Part shown: positions 24,304 to 33,539 of the stretch, one piece after another | How positions within the stretch are numbered: position 1 is the first letter of the stretch | Layout: the number at the start of each line of letters is the position of its first letter | Assembly: GCF_035599575.1 (NCBI RefSeq) | Contig: NZ_CP141179.1 | Span: 3,038,001 to 3,102,000, forward strand | Reading direction: 5' to 3' | Length of the DNA stretch: 64,000 bases | DNA from: Roseovarius sp. Pro17 | GTDB taxonomy: Bacteria > Pseudomonadota > Alphaproteobacteria > Rhodobacterales > Rhodobacteraceae | Position numbers and translations under genes: made by a program | Notes under the pieces: generated by a model | Database searches by the model: none | The model's input: the letters and a program-made list of their open reading frames with translations, nothing else | Told to the model about the DNA's origin: nothing

Positions 24304-27249
24304 ATGTGCGCCGACACGCCCCAGAACACGCCCGAGTACAAAGACACGCTGAACCTGCCCCAGACCGACTTTCCGATGCGCGCAGGCCTGCCCAAGCGCG
24401 AGCCGGAATGGCTGGCTCGCTGGGACGAAATCGGTATCTACGACCGCCTGCGCGAAAAGGCCGCCGCAAACCCCGGCGCGCGCACGCCCTTCACCCTGCA
24501 TGACGGCCCGCCCTACGCCAACGGCCATTTGCATATCGGCCACGCGCTGAACAAGATCCTCAAGGATATGGTCGTTCGCTCCCAGCAGATGATGGGCCGC
24601 GACGCGCGCTACATCCCCGGCTGGGATTGCCACGGCCTGCCCATCGAGTGGAAGATCGAAGAGCAATACCGCGCCAAGGGCAAAAACAAGGACGAGGTCG
24701 ACATCGTCGATTTCCGTCAGGAATGCCGCAAGTTCGCCGACGGCTGGATCGACATCCAACGGAATGAATTTAAGCGACTCGGCGTCACCGGAAAATGGGA
24801 AAACCCCTACCTCACGATGGATTTCCGCGCCGAGCGGATCATCGCGGAGGAATTTCAGAAGTTCCTGATGACCGGCACGCTTTATCAAGGGTCCAAGCCG
24901 GTGATGTGGTCGCCGGTGGAAAAGACCGCACTGGCCGAGGCGGAGGTCGAGTATCACGATCACAAGAGCCACACGATCTGGGTGGCGTTCTCGGTAAATG
25001 AGGCTTCGGCCGAGGGAGATGAACGTCTAGACGACATCATGGGTGCCCGCGTCGTGATCTGGACGACCACGCCATGGACAATACCGTCCAACAAGGCAGT
25101 CGCGTTCAACCCCTCGATCGTCTACGGCCTCTACCGCGTGGACGCCACCGAAGAGGAAAGCTGGACCAACCCCGGCGATCTCTACCTTTTTGCCGACACG
25201 CTGGCTGAGGAAACGCTGGCCAAGGCGCGCGTGACCGGACATACAAGGCTGCGCGATGTGAGCGCTGGGCAACTGCACAGCTTGAAACTCTGTCACCCCT
25301 TCGCGGGTATGGAGGGCGCAGATGGCTTCTGGGACTACCCTGTGCCGATGATCGACGGCGACCACGTCACCGACGACGCCGGCACCGGGTTTGTTCACAC
25401 CGCGCCCAGCCACGGCGCCGACGATTATGAGGCGTTCGTAAAACGCGGCTGGATCAAGGAGATGACCCATAACGTCGGCGAGGAATCCGAATTTCTGGAT
25501 CACGTCCCCTTCTTTGCGGGCCTTCAGGTGTTCGACCGCAAGGGCAAGGAAAGCAAGGCAAACCCCGCCGTCATCGACAAGCTGGTCGAGGCGGGCGGCA
25601 TCATCGCGCGCGGCCGCACGACCCACAGCTATCCCCATAGCTGGCGCTCCAAGGCGCCGATCATCTTCCGCAACACGCCCCAATGGTTCGCCGCCATCGA
25701 CCGCCCTGTGGGCGACGGGCAGGACACCTACGGCACCACGATCCGCGAGCGCGCGCTGACCTCCATCGACGAGTTGGTCAAGTGGACCCCGCAAAAGGGC
25801 CGCAATCGCCTGTATTCCATGATCGAGGCGCGCCCCGATTGGGTGCTGTCGCGCCAGCGCGCGTGGGGCGTGCCGCTGACCTGCTTTACCAAAAAGGGCG
25901 CGCTACCGACCGACGACGATTTCCTGCTGAAAAACGAAGAGGTGAACGCCCGCGTTCTGGAGGCGTTCGAGGCCGAGGGCGCCGATGCATGGTACAAGGA
26001 GGGCGCCAAAGAGCGCTTCCTGTCGGGCATCGTGAATCCCGATGAGTGGGACAAGGTCGACGACATCCTCGACGTCTGGTTCGACTCCGGCTCCACCCAC
26101 GCCTTCGTTCTGCGCGACCGCGAGGATGGGTCCGAGGACGGGTTGGCCGATCTCTACCTAGAGGGCACCGACCAGCATCGCGGCTGGTTCCACTCGTCAA
26201 TGTTGCAGGCTTGCGGCACGATGGGGCGCGCGCCCTATCGCGGCGTGCTGACCCACGGCTTCACGCTGGACGCCAAGGGCAACAAGATGTCCAAATCGGT
26301 CGGCAATACCGTGTCCCCCGAGGACGTGACCAAACAATACGGCGCCGATATCCTGCGCCTGTGGGTCGCTCAATCGGACTACACCGGCGATCTGCGGATC
26401 GGGCCGGAAATCCTCAAGGGCGTTGCCGACAGCTATCGCCGGATGCGCAATACCATGCGCTTCCTCTTGGGCGCGCTGACGCATTTCGACGAGGCTGACC
26501 GCATCGAACCATCTGACATGCCCGAGCTGGAACAATGGGTTCTCCACCGCATGGCCGAGTTGGATACCCGCGTGCGCGACGGATACGCCGCCTACGACTT
26601 CCAAGGCGTCACACAAGCGCTCCTGAACTTCTGCACGCTTGACCTCTCGGCCTTCTATTTCGACGTGCGCAAGGATGTGCTTTATTGCGACGGCGACAGC
26701 ACCCGCCGCCGGGCCGCGCGCACCGTTCTGGACCTGCTGTTCCACCGCCTCACAACGTGGCTCGCCCCGGTCATGGTCTTTACCATGGAGGAAGTCTGGC
26801 TGGAGCGCTTCCCCGGCCCCGGCTCATCCCTGCACCTTCAGGACATGCCGGAAACGCCGCAGAGCTGGCTGAACCCCGAGCTTGCCACCAAATGGTCAGG
26901 CATCCGCCAGGCCCGCCGCGTTGTAACAGCGGCGCTTGAGGTTGAGCGCACAAACAAGGTCATCGGCTCCTCACTGGAGGCCGCGCCAGACGTCTATGTC
27001 AACGACGAGGGCATGCTGACCGCCCTGAAATCCGTCCCGTTCGAGGATGTCTGCATCACCTCCGCCGTCACCCTCAGCGACGGTAGCGGCCCCAAGGACG
27101 CCTTCCAACTACCCGAAGCGGACGGCGTATCCGTCACCTTCCACAAGGCGCCCGGCGACAAATGCCTGCGCTGCTGGAAGATCCTGCCGGATGTCGGCAC
27201 GCACAAGCATCCCGGCACCTGTCAGCGTTGCTCGGATGCGCTGGGCTAA
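24304..27249 (+). CDS. ileS: Isoleucyl-tRNA synthetase
   Basis: The product is 981 residues, full length for bacterial IleRS. The class I HIGH motif is at 77-80 (GHLHIGHAL) and KMSKS is at 661-665. The connective editing domain includes WTTTPWTIPSN. The C-terminal zinc finger is visible as DKCLRCWKILPDVG with a second CxxC in TCQRCSDALG. This is the bacterial (zinc-containing) type. AAAGGA precedes the ATG. No T-box leader was seen upstream, as expected for alphaproteobacteria. Confidence 0.98.
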   Translation: MCADTPQNTPEYKDTLNLPQTDFPMRAGLPKREPEWLARWDEIGIYDRLREKAAANPGARTPFTLHDGPPYANGHLHIGHALNKILKDMVVRSQQMMGRDARYIPGWDCHGLPIEWKIEEQYRAKGKNKDEVDIVDFRQECRKFADGWIDIQRNEFKRLGVTGKWENPYLTMDFRAERIIAEEFQKFLMTGTLYQGSKPVMWSPVEKTALAEAEVEYHDHKSHTIWVAFSVNEASAEGDERLDDIMGARVVIWTTTPWTIPSNKAVAFNPSIVYGLYRVDATEEESWTNPGDLYLFADTLAEETLAKARVTGHTRLRDVSAGQLHSLKLCHPFAGMEGADGFWDYPVPMIDGDHVTDDAGTGFVHTAPSHGADDYEAFVKRGWIKEMTHNVGEESEFLDHVPFFAGLQVFDRKGKESKANPAVIDKLVEAGGIIARGRTTHSYPHSWRSKAPIIFRNTPQWFAAIDRPVGDGQDTYGTTIRERALTSIDELVKWTPQKGRNRLYSMIEARPDWVLSRQRAWGVPLTCFTKKGALPTDDDFLLKNEEVNARVLEAFEAEGADAWYKEGAKERFLSGIVNPDEWDKVDDILDVWFDSGSTHAFVLRDREDGSEDGLADLYLEGTDQHRGWFHSSMLQACGTMGRAPYRGVLTHGFTLDAKGNKMSKSVGNTVSPEDVTKQYGADILRLWVAQSDYTGDLRIGPEILKGVADSYRRMRNTMRFLLGALTHFDEADRIEPSDMPELEQWVLHRMAELDTRVRDGYAAYDFQGVTQALLNFCTLDLSAFYFDVRKDVLYCDGDSTRRRAARTVLDLLFHRLTTWLAPVMVFTMEEVWLERFPGPGSSLHLQDMPETPQSWLNPELATKWSGIRQARRVVTAALEVERTNKVIGSSLEAAPDVYVNDEGMLTALKSVPFEDVCITSAVTLSDGSGPKDAFQLPEADGVSVTFHKAPGDKCLRCWKILPDVGTHKHPGTCQRCSDALG

Positions 27250-27257
27250 CAACCACA

Positions 27258-27288
27258 CCGGGCGCGGCCCATATCCGCGCCCGGCTTT
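27258..27288 (+). terminator. Rho-independent terminator after ileS
   Basis: A perfect 10-bp stem, CCGGGCGCGG (27258-27267) with CCGCGCCCGG (27275-27284), has a 7-base loop and is followed by CTTTC. It starts 9 bp after the ileS stop. The T-run is short, so termination may be partial. Confidence 0.7.
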
Positions 27289-27292
27289 CACT

Positions 27293-27319
27293 GTTCCGAA
27301 AATACTCTCGCCGAAGGCT
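27293..27319 (+). repeat. Dispersed intergenic AAATACTC motif
   Basis: GTTCCGAAAATACTCTCGCC followed by GAAGGCTC lies just after the ileS terminator and 34 bp before the metC start. It is the best match to the copy at 20542 and to the minus-strand copy at 37011. Confidence 0.5.
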
Positions 27320-27352
27320 CCGCCACCAGCCAAACCCGCAAAAGGTCCGCCC

Positions 27353-28516
27353 ATGACGACCGATCGTCGCAACCGCCCCCTCGCCCCGGCGACGCGCCTC
27401 GCGCAGGCGCTCCATCACGTTGAGGCGCGTACAGGTGCCGTCACCCCGGCAATCCAACCCTCGGCGACCTATGCGCGTGGGCCAGACTACGCCCCGCGCC
27501 AGCCCTATATCTACCGCCGCGACAGCAACGAGACGACCGAACTGGCCGAAGCCGTCATCGCCGATATCGAAGGTGCGACCTCTACCCTGCTCTTCGCGTC
27601 CGGCATGTCGGCGGCAAACGCGTTTCTGGACGCGCTACCAATGGGCGCGCATGTGGTGGCCCCGGACGTCATGTATCATGGCGTTTTGCATCAGCTGCGC
27701 AAACATCAGAGTTCCGGGCGGCTCAGCGTCAGCTTTCACCCCGTCGGCGATCTGGACGCCATGCGAGCAGCAATGCACCCCGGCGAAACCGCGCTGGTCT
27801 GGGTCGAGACGCCCAGCAATCCCGACTGGACCGTCACCGACATCGCCGCCGCCGCCCAGATTGCCCATGACGCGGGCGCGCGCCTTGCCACCGATTGCAC
27901 CGCGACGCCGCCGCCCTGCACGCGGGCGCTGGATCTGGGTGCCGACATATCGTTCCACTCGGCCACGAAATATCTGAACGGTCATTCTGACGTTACGGCT
28001 GGCGCCTTATCGGTGCGCGAGCCGGACGCGATATGGAATGAAGTCGCGTCCATCCGCACCCTACAAGGCACGGTGCTGCACAGCTTTGACGCGTGGCTGC
28101 TGGTGCGCGGCATGCGCACGCTCATGCTGCGGGTCGAGCGTCAGAGCGCCAGCGCGCTGGCCATCGCGCATCATTTCCAAGGGCATCCACTGCTGCAAAC
28201 GGTCCTTTATCCGGGCCTGCCGTCGCATCCGGGTCACGCTATCGCCGCGCGGCAAACTGGCGGCCTTTGTGGCGGTATGCTGTCGATCATCACCAACGGC
28301 AGCGAGCGAACAGCCATAGACACCGCGCGCCACTGCGCGCTGTTCTACCCCGCCACGTCCCTCGGCGGCGTCGAAAGCCTGATTGAGCATCGCAAAACCG
28401 TGTCCGGCCCCGGCTTTGTCGTGCATCCGAACCTTCTGCGCCTGTCCATCGGGATTGAGGATGCGAGCGATCTGATCGCCGATCTGGAACAGGCCCTGAC
28501 CCGCGCCGCCGGATAG
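27353..28516 (+). CDS. metC: Cystathionine beta-lyase (Cys/Met metabolism PLP enzyme)
   Basis: The product is 387 residues. The PLP Schiff-base lysine is Lys206 in SFHSATKYLNGHSD. The substrate-tyrosine region (QPYIYRRDSNETTELAEAV) and the C-terminal ATSLGGVESLIEHR, NLLRLSIGIED pattern place it in the gamma-family of Cys/Met enzymes, and the alphaproteobacterial MetC subgroup is the best fit. It would cleave cystathionine to homocysteine in methionine biosynthesis. I chose the ATG at 27353 with AAAGG 8 bases upstream over a longer frame running back into ileS. A related gamma-lyase activity cannot be excluded. Confidence 0.82.
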   Translation: MTTDRRNRPLAPATRLAQALHHVEARTGAVTPAIQPSATYARGPDYAPRQPYIYRRDSNETTELAEAVIADIEGATSTLLFASGMSAANAFLDALPMGAHVVAPDVMYHGVLHQLRKHQSSGRLSVSFHPVGDLDAMRAAMHPGETALVWVETPSNPDWTVTDIAAAAQIAHDAGARLATDCTATPPPCTRALDLGADISFHSATKYLNGHSDVTAGALSVREPDAIWNEVASIRTLQGTVLHSFDAWLLVRGMRTLMLRVERQSASALAIAHHFQGHPLLQTVLYPGLPSHPGHAIAARQTGGLCGGMLSIITNGSERTAIDTARHCALFYPATSLGGVESLIEHRKTVSGPGFVVHPNLLRLSIGIEDASDLIADLEQALTRAAG

Positions 28517-28522
28517 TCAGCC

Positions 28523-29212
28523 TCAGGTATCGCCGCCGCCCGTGGTCCCGAACCGCCCTTCGGCCCATTTCGACAGGCGCAGCATCGGATAGCAGTAGAT
28601 AAAGTAAAACGCCGCTATCAGGCTGTAGATGAACAGGATATCACCCGGCATCCGCATGATCGCCACCTCGCCCTGCCGCGTTAGTTCGGCGATGCCGATG
28701 ACCGACAGAACCGCTGTGCTCTTGATCACGATGACGTAGATACTAGCCATCGGCGGGATCGTCAGCTTCAGCGCTTGCGGTACGACGATATGGCGATAGG
28801 TCTGCATCCTTGTCATACCCACCGACCGCGCCGCCTCGGCCTGACCGCTGGGAACGGCGTTGATTGCGGCGGCCACGATTTCCGTCACGTAGCTGGACGT
28901 ATAGAGCGATAGCGACACGACCGCCGCCGTATAGCTGTCGAACGACAACCACGCGATGCCCGTCGCGGGCAGCACGAAATAAACGATATAAAGCTGCACG
29001 AGGTAGGGCGATCCGCGCAACAGGTGCAGGTAGAGGTTGATCACCCCGTTCAGCACGCGCAGACCCATCGTCTTGGCCACGCCCAGAACAAAGCCGATGG
29101 CCGAGCCGATGACGATCGCGATGATTGATATCTGGAAGGTCAGCCACAACCCCTTGAAGAGGAACGGGTAAAGGGCGACGATAATGCCCCACTTGTCAGC
29201 GATCCATTCCAT
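28523..29212 (-). CDS. Polar amino-acid ABC transporter permease (second subunit)
   Basis: The product is 229 residues of the His/Glu/Gln/Arg (HEQRO) permease family. FLFKGLWLTFQISIIAIVIG begins the domain. The family loop LRGSPYLVQLYIVYF and the EAA region SGQAEAARSVGMTRMQTYRH are present. About five membrane helices are seen. It is the last gene of the dapF-ATPase-binding protein-permease-permease operon and follows its partner by 12 bp. The two permeases form a heterodimer. It ends 6 bp from the convergent metC stop. Confidence 0.9.
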   Translation of the reverse strand: MEWIADKWGIIVALYPFLFKGLWLTFQISIIAIVIGSAIGFVLGVAKTMGLRVLNGVINLYLHLLRGSPYLVQLYIVYFVLPATGIAWLSFDSYTAAVVSLSLYTSSYVTEIVAAAINAVPSGQAEAARSVGMTRMQTYRHIVVPQALKLTIPPMASIYVIVIKSTAVLSVIGIAELTRQGEVAIMRMPGDILFIYSLIAAFYFIYCYPMLRLSKWAEGRFGTTGGGDT

Positions 29213-29224
29213 GCCGCGCCCCCC

Positions 29225-29917
29225 TCAATTCGCTTTCCAGGCGCTGCCGCCCAGACGGTTCTGAACCATGCCCGACAGCACCAGCATCATGGCGTATATG
29301 CCCAGATAGCAGACGGCGACGGTGACATAGCTTTCGGTTGCCACGACCGTTTCCGAGAACATCAACAGGCCCGCGCCCAGCAGCTCAAACACCGCGATGA
29401 TGCTGAGCAGCGACGTGTCCTTGATTAGTACCGCCGTCTGACCCAGCAGCGGCGGCATTACGTTTGCAATAGCCTGCGGTAGCGTGACGTAGCGCATCGT
29501 CTGGCGCGGCGTCATGCCGACCGACAGCGCGCCCTCTATCTGGCCCCTTGCCACCGAGCCGATCCCGGCGCGGATGATTTCGCCCATATAGGGCGACGTG
29601 TGCAGCGTCAGCGCGATGATGCCTGATTGCACCTCATCAAACAGCATTCCCGCCGGCATGATCACCGGCAGGCCGTAATAGACAAGGTAGATCTGCACCA
29701 GCAAAGGCGTCGAGCGGATGAACTGGATATATCCCGCAACAGGCCGCCAGATGGCTGGATTTGTCGACATGCGCCCCAGCGCCAGCACCGTGCCCAGAAT
29801 CAGCGACAGCACGAGGCAGATGGCAGAAATCCACAGCGTCTGCCAAATGCCCGCCGCAAAGACATCGGCATATTCCAGCACCAGCCTGAGGTTGAAATAA
29901 TCCTGAAGCCACATCAT
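29225..29917 (-). CDS. Polar amino-acid ABC transporter permease (first subunit)
   Basis: The product is 230 residues of the HEQRO permease family, with FAAGIWQTLWISAICLVLSL, the loop RSTPLLVQIYLVYYGLP and the EAA region RGQIEGALSVGMTPRQTMRY. It pairs with the downstream permease. It starts 73 bp after the binding-protein gene, beyond a hairpin terminator, so it should be expressed at a lower level than the binding protein. Confidence 0.9.
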   Translation of the reverse strand: MMWLQDYFNLRLVLEYADVFAAGIWQTLWISAICLVLSLILGTVLALGRMSTNPAIWRPVAGYIQFIRSTPLLVQIYLVYYGLPVIMPAGMLFDEVQSGIIALTLHTSPYMGEIIRAGIGSVARGQIEGALSVGMTPRQTMRYVTLPQAIANVMPPLLGQTAVLIKDTSLLSIIAVFELLGAGLLMFSETVVATESYVTVAVCYLGIYAMMLVLSGMVQNRLGGSAWKAN

Positions 29918-29950
29918 CAGCGGGGCGCGATCCTGTCTGTAATCTCAGCG

Positions 29951-29983
29951 AAAAATGGACAGGGGCCGCGTTGGCCCCTGTCC
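29951..29983 (-). terminator. Intra-operon terminator after amino-acid binding-protein gene
   Basis: An 11-bp perfect stem (GGACAGGGGCC with its complement, 5-base loop, 29957-29983) is followed on the minus strand by ATTTTT. It is a good intrinsic terminator placed between the solute-binding gene and the two permease genes. It is a common way to make the binding protein in excess. Confidence 0.8.
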
Positions 29984-29990
29984 TGTTTGA

Positions 29991-30788
29991 TCACTTGTGA
30001 TCGGCTTCCCAATCGGTGGAGTTCCACCAGTAAGCGATCTTTTCGTCCAGACGCCCATCGATACGGATCAGGCGCATGTAGTTGTCGAGGCTGTTCAGCA
30101 GATGCACGGAATCGGGACGCACAGCAAAACCAAGCGGCTCCTTGTTCAGCTCGCCGTCGAGCAGCACGATGCCTTCAATCGACGACTGAAAACCTGACAG
30201 CGTCGCCTTGTCGGTCACGCCCGCAGTCGCGCGGCCAGACATCACGGCCTGAACCGCCTGCGCGGTACCGCCCGAGAATTCCTTGAGCTCGGCATCAGGC
30301 AGGAACTTGCGCGCCGCTGCCGCATAGGACGACGCCTGCGTGGCCGCCAGCGAGACGTCCGCACTGTTCAGATCCTGCCACTTGGTGTAGTCCGACCCTT
30401 CCTTGGTGAAGGCGACCGTTTCGGCAAAAAATACCGGCTCGGTGAACATGATCTGCATCGAACGCTGCGCGGTCGGCGTCATGTCAGCGGCGATGAAATC
30501 GGCCTTGCCCGAGGTCAGCGCGGGGATCAAGCCCTTCCAGTCATAATCCTGCACGACCAGCTTGACGCCCATGTCGTCGGCCATCATCTGCGCCAGTTCG
30601 ATGGCAAGGCCCGTGCGCTCGCCATTCTTGTCGATAAAGCTGACGGGGGGCCCTTGGGTCTGCACGGCGATGGTCATCTCGCCCGTGCGCACGATTTTTT
30701 CCATCGTGGTTTCGGCCAGCGATACGGTCGCTGCGGCGGCCATGACGGCACCACCGATCAGGCCTGCGATAAGGGATTTCAGTTTCAT
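29991..30788 (-). CDS. Amino-acid ABC transporter substrate-binding protein (family 3)
   Basis: The product is 265 residues. A signal peptide (LIAGLIGGAVMAAAATVSLA) is followed by the SBP family 3 fold: ERTGLAIELAQMMADDMGVK, IPALTSGKADFIAADMTPTAQRS (split) and the carboxylate-binding arginine in TPTAQRSMQIMFTEPVFF. The motif order matches polar or general amino-acid binders. The specific amino acid cannot be read. Its operon is headed by a DapF-type epimerase and contains an ATPase and two permeases. Confidence 0.9.
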   Translation of the reverse strand: MKLKSLIAGLIGGAVMAAAATVSLAETTMEKIVRTGEMTIAVQTQGPPVSFIDKNGERTGLAIELAQMMADDMGVKLVVQDYDWKGLIPALTSGKADFIAADMTPTAQRSMQIMFTEPVFFAETVAFTKEGSDYTKWQDLNSADVSLAATQASSYAAAARKFLPDAELKEFSGGTAQAVQAVMSGRATAGVTDKATLSGFQSSIEGIVLLDGELNKEPLGFAVRPDSVHLLNSLDNYMRLIRIDGRLDEKIAYWWNSTDWEADHK

Positions 30789-30822
30789 TGCGTTTTCTCC
30801 TCCTTGGTTGAACTTGTAGGGG

Positions 30823-31572
30823 CTACAGGATCTGGCTCAGGAAATCCTGCGCCCGGTTAGTGCGGGGGTTGTCGAAAAATGCGACCGGAGTGTTTTCCTC
30901 GACGATCGCACCGCCATCCATGAAGATGACCCGATCCGCCGCCTCGCGGGCGAACCCCATCTCATGCGTGACGACTGCCATGGTCATCCCCTCGGCGGCC
31001 AGGGCGCGCATCTGCTCCAGCACGCCGCCGACGGTTTCGGGGTCCAGCGCCGATGTGGCCTCGTCAAACAGCATTACCTTGGGCTTCATCGCCAGCGACC
31101 GCGCGATGGCGATGCGCTGCTGTTGGCCGCCCGACAGCATGACCGGATAGCTGGCCTCGACGTCCGGCAGCCCGACCTTTTTCAGCAAATCGCGCGCGAT
31201 GCTCTCGGCCTCGGCGCGGCTGCGCTTGGCGACGATAATCTGGGGCAATACGATATTCTCCAGCGCGCTCTTGTGCTGAAAGAGGTTGAAATGCTGGAAC
31301 ACCATGCCGACCTCGGCGCGCAGCTTGTTGATGTCGGTCTTGCGGTTCGTAACCTCGATCCCGTCTATCACGATGCGGCCCTCATCCACCGGCTGAAGCC
31401 CGTTCAGCGCACGCAGCAGCGTGGACTTACCCGACCCCGAAGGCCCGATAATCACCACAACCTCGCCTCGCGCTATACAATTGCTGACATTGTCGAGCGC
31501 GCGCACATCAGGGCGGCCTTTCATGCGATAGGTCTTGCTGACCCCTTCGATGACGATCATCGGTTCGCTCAT
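30823..31572 (-). CDS. Amino-acid ABC transporter ATP-binding protein
   Basis: The product is 249 residues, normal for GlnQ/HisP-type ATPases. Walker A is GPSGSGKST (43-51), followed by [17 protein letters not shown], signature LSGGQQQR, Walker [15 protein letters not shown] and the switch histidine in [15 protein letters not shown]. The start overlaps the dapF stop by ATGA; a longer frame running into dapF was rejected. It energises the two permeases downstream. Confidence 0.93.
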   Translation of the reverse strand: MSEPMIVIEGVSKTYRMKGRPDVRALDNVSNCIARGEVVVIIGPSGSGKSTLLRALNGLQPVDEGRIVIDGIEVTNRKTDINKLRAEVGMVFQHFNLFQHKSALENIVLPQIIVAKRSRAEAESIARDLLKKVGLPDVEASYPVMLSGGQQQRIAIARSLAMKPKVMLFDEATSALDPETVGGVLEQMRALAAEGMTMAVVTHEMGFAREAADRVIFMDGGAIVEENTPVAFFDNPRTNRAQDFLSQIL

Positions 31573-32438
31573 ACCGTCCCTTCCAGTTCGCGCGGCAAAC
31601 GGCCGCTGTAGCAAAACGCGACCGGCCCGGTCATGACAGCGTCGCCGGTATCCGAGACGTCGACGATCACCGCGCCCGCGCCCATTTCCACGCGGATCCG
31701 CCCCGGCCCGACCAGTCCGCGCAGACGTGCGGCACGCACCGCGACGCAAGCACCGGTGCCGCAGGCCCCGGTCAGTATTCCAGGTCGCTCATACGCCTGC
31801 AATCGCAGCGACGCCACCCCGGTCACCTCGGCCAGACCCACATTCACCTGCTCGGGAAACAGCGGATCGCTCAGCACCGGATGGGCCAACGCGGCAACAT
31901 CCAGCGCGGCAAGGTCGGACACAAAAAACGTGACATGCGGGTTGCCGATGTAGGATGCCACCCCGCGCGCCAGCGGCCCATGCACCAGCGGCAGATCCAG
32001 CGTATCGACCGCGCGCGCCAGCGGAATGGCCTGCCAATCATGCACGATGCGCCCCATCTGCACACTGACTTCACACGGCCCTGCACGGGCGCAGCGCAAG
32101 ACGCCCGCCCCCGTCTCCAGCGTCACGCCATCGCGCCCGGTCTCTTCCAGCAGCAGCCACGCAGCGCAGCGGGTCGCGTTGCCACAGGCCGACACCTCGC
32201 GCCCGTCGATATTCAGTATCCGCAGAAAAGCATCAGCCCGGTCCGAGTGCTGGATGATCAGCAGTTGATCCCCGCCCACGCCGACCTGCACATCGCAGAT
32301 GCGCGCAATCGCAGCCTCGCTTGGCGCATAAGGGGCATCCCGGCCGTCCACGATCACAAAGTGATTGCGCAGCCCGTGCATCTTGACGAAGGGACGCCCA
32401 CCTTCCGGCGCGATTCTGCTCCAAGCCGCCGTGCTCAT
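31569..32438 (-). CDS. dapF: Diaminopimelate epimerase-type protein (DapF)
   Basis: The product is 289 residues. Both epimerase cysteines are present: Cys85 in SACGNATRC and Cys226 in TGACGTGAC. The paired arrangement and [15 protein letters not shown] at the N-terminus identify the DapF fold. The usual ERG-x-GET lead-in to the second cysteine reads ERPGILTG, so specificity could differ from meso-diaminopimelate. It is the promoter-proximal gene of an amino-acid transporter operon and overlaps the ATPase start. It may be the lysine and cell-wall housekeeping enzyme, or an amino-acid epimerase serving the transporter. ATG 32438 has AGAGAG upstream. Confidence 0.75.
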   Translation of the reverse strand: MSTAAWSRIAPEGGRPFVKMHGLRNHFVIVDGRDAPYAPSEAAIARICDVQVGVGGDQLLIIQHSDRADAFLRILNIDGREVSACGNATRCAAWLLLEETGRDGVTLETGAGVLRCARAGPCEVSVQMGRIVHDWQAIPLARAVDTLDLPLVHGPLARGVASYIGNPHVTFFVSDLAALDVAALAHPVLSDPLFPEQVNVGLAEVTGVASLRLQAYERPGILTGACGTGACVAVRAARLRGLVGPGRIRVEMGAGAVIVDVSDTGDAVMTGPVAFCYSGRLPRELEGTV

Positions 32439-32725
32439 TGCGCTCTCTTCTTGGTAAATCCCACGACCGACCGGTCCGCGACCAACTATCGGCCCATGAC
32501 GTCCCTCATGCAAGAGTGGCTCCCGCCGCTTCTTGGCACAACGCTATGGTCAACGCGTGCCCTTCTGCTTTCTCTTGATCCAAATATCCAAGGCGCGCCT
32601 ATGGCCAAGCCGCCCGGCCGCTACGGCCACGCACCGCCGGTGGCGCATTTTTCCGCCCTCGTCGCTTGAGGCGCAAGCGGCCATGCTCTACCCAAGGACA
32701 GGGTATCGACGAAGGACGCGCGACA
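32439..32725. other. Divergent intergenic region, dapF operon / cmk
   Basis: This 287-bp stretch separates the divergent dapF and cmk genes and must hold both promoters. I see no convincing gene or strong terminator. CTTGATCCAAATATCC at 32574 loosely resembles the AAATACTC motif found elsewhere in the window. Confidence 0.4.
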
Positions 32726-33337
32726 ATGGCATTCACTATCGCTATCGATGGCCCCGCAGCGGCGGGCAAAGGCACGGTCGGGCGTCGCCTTGCGGCGCAT
32801 TTCGGCTTTGCCCATCTGGATACCGGCCTGCTCTATCGCGCGACCGGCCGGCGCACGCTGGATGGCACCGACGCCGTCGAGGCCGCGCGCAGCCTTCAGC
32901 CGCACGACCTTGAGGCACGCGATCTGCGCACGCCGGAGGTCGGTCAGGCCGCCAGCCGCGTCGCTGCGATCCCCGAGGTGCGCGAGGCGCTGATCGACTT
33001 CCAGCGCGCATTCGCCGCCCGCTCAGGCGGTGCGGTACTGGACGGGCGCGATATCGGCACGGTGATCTGCCCCGATGCGGACGTGAAGCTATATGTCACG
33101 GCCACCGACGACGTGCGCGCCGCGCGTCGCCTGACCGAGTTGGTCAGCACCGGTCACGATATCACCTACGGCGAGGTGCTGGACGACCTGCGCCAACGCG
33201 ACGCGCGCGACAGCGCTCGCTCAGCCGCCCCACTGATACCCGCTAACGACGCCGTGCTATTGGACACCTCGACGCTCACCATCGAGCAGGCCGTCGCCGC
33301 CGCCATCGCCGAGGTGATGCGCGTGCAGCAGGCCTGA
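32726..33337 (+). CDS. cmk: Cytidylate kinase
   Basis: The product is 203 residues, slightly short for (d)CMP kinase, which is usually 210-230. The P-loop is GPAAAGKGT (9-17), with [18 protein letters not shown], the substrate region [20 protein letters not shown] and the lid RARRLTE-like RRLTEL, then [15 protein letters not shown]. It phosphorylates CMP and dCMP. GAAGGA lies 9 bases before the ATG. The next gene is rpsA, the conserved cmk-rpsA order of Proteobacteria. Confidence 0.95.
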   Translation: MAFTIAIDGPAAAGKGTVGRRLAAHFGFAHLDTGLLYRATGRRTLDGTDAVEAARSLQPHDLEARDLRTPEVGQAASRVAAIPEVREALIDFQRAFAARSGGAVLDGRDIGTVICPDADVKLYVTATDDVRAARRLTELVSTGHDITYGEVLDDLRQRDARDSARSAAPLIPANDAVLLDTSTLTIEQAVAAAIAEVMRVQQA

Positions 33338-33389
33338 GTCGCCCTTGCCATTCCGGTCCGCCCGGCATATACGCGCGCCTGTCACCAAG

Positions 33390-33403
33390 GCGGTAATTAC
33401 CGC
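33390..33403. promoter_or_regulatory. 14-bp palindrome in rpsA leader region
   Basis: GCGGTAATTACCGC is a perfect palindrome in the 202-bp gap between cmk and rpsA, about 137 bp before the rpsA start. It may be an operator or part of the leader RNA structure; no regulator is suggested by context. Confidence 0.3.
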
Positions 33404-33539
33404 ATACTCGGAAGAATCGAGCAGGGCCCCGGATACGGGCCTCTTTCGGCGTTTTGCACATCGTCTGACCAATGAAACCCCAAGACCGGCGGAGACAACC
33501 GCACGGCCCGCAAAAAACCATAAAGGAATCCGAGACCAC

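Noticed and set aside
27250..27352. SAM-type riboswitch before metC
   Set aside because: The 103-bp gap is filled by the ileS terminator and the AAATACTC motif; no SAM-II-like pairing was seen.
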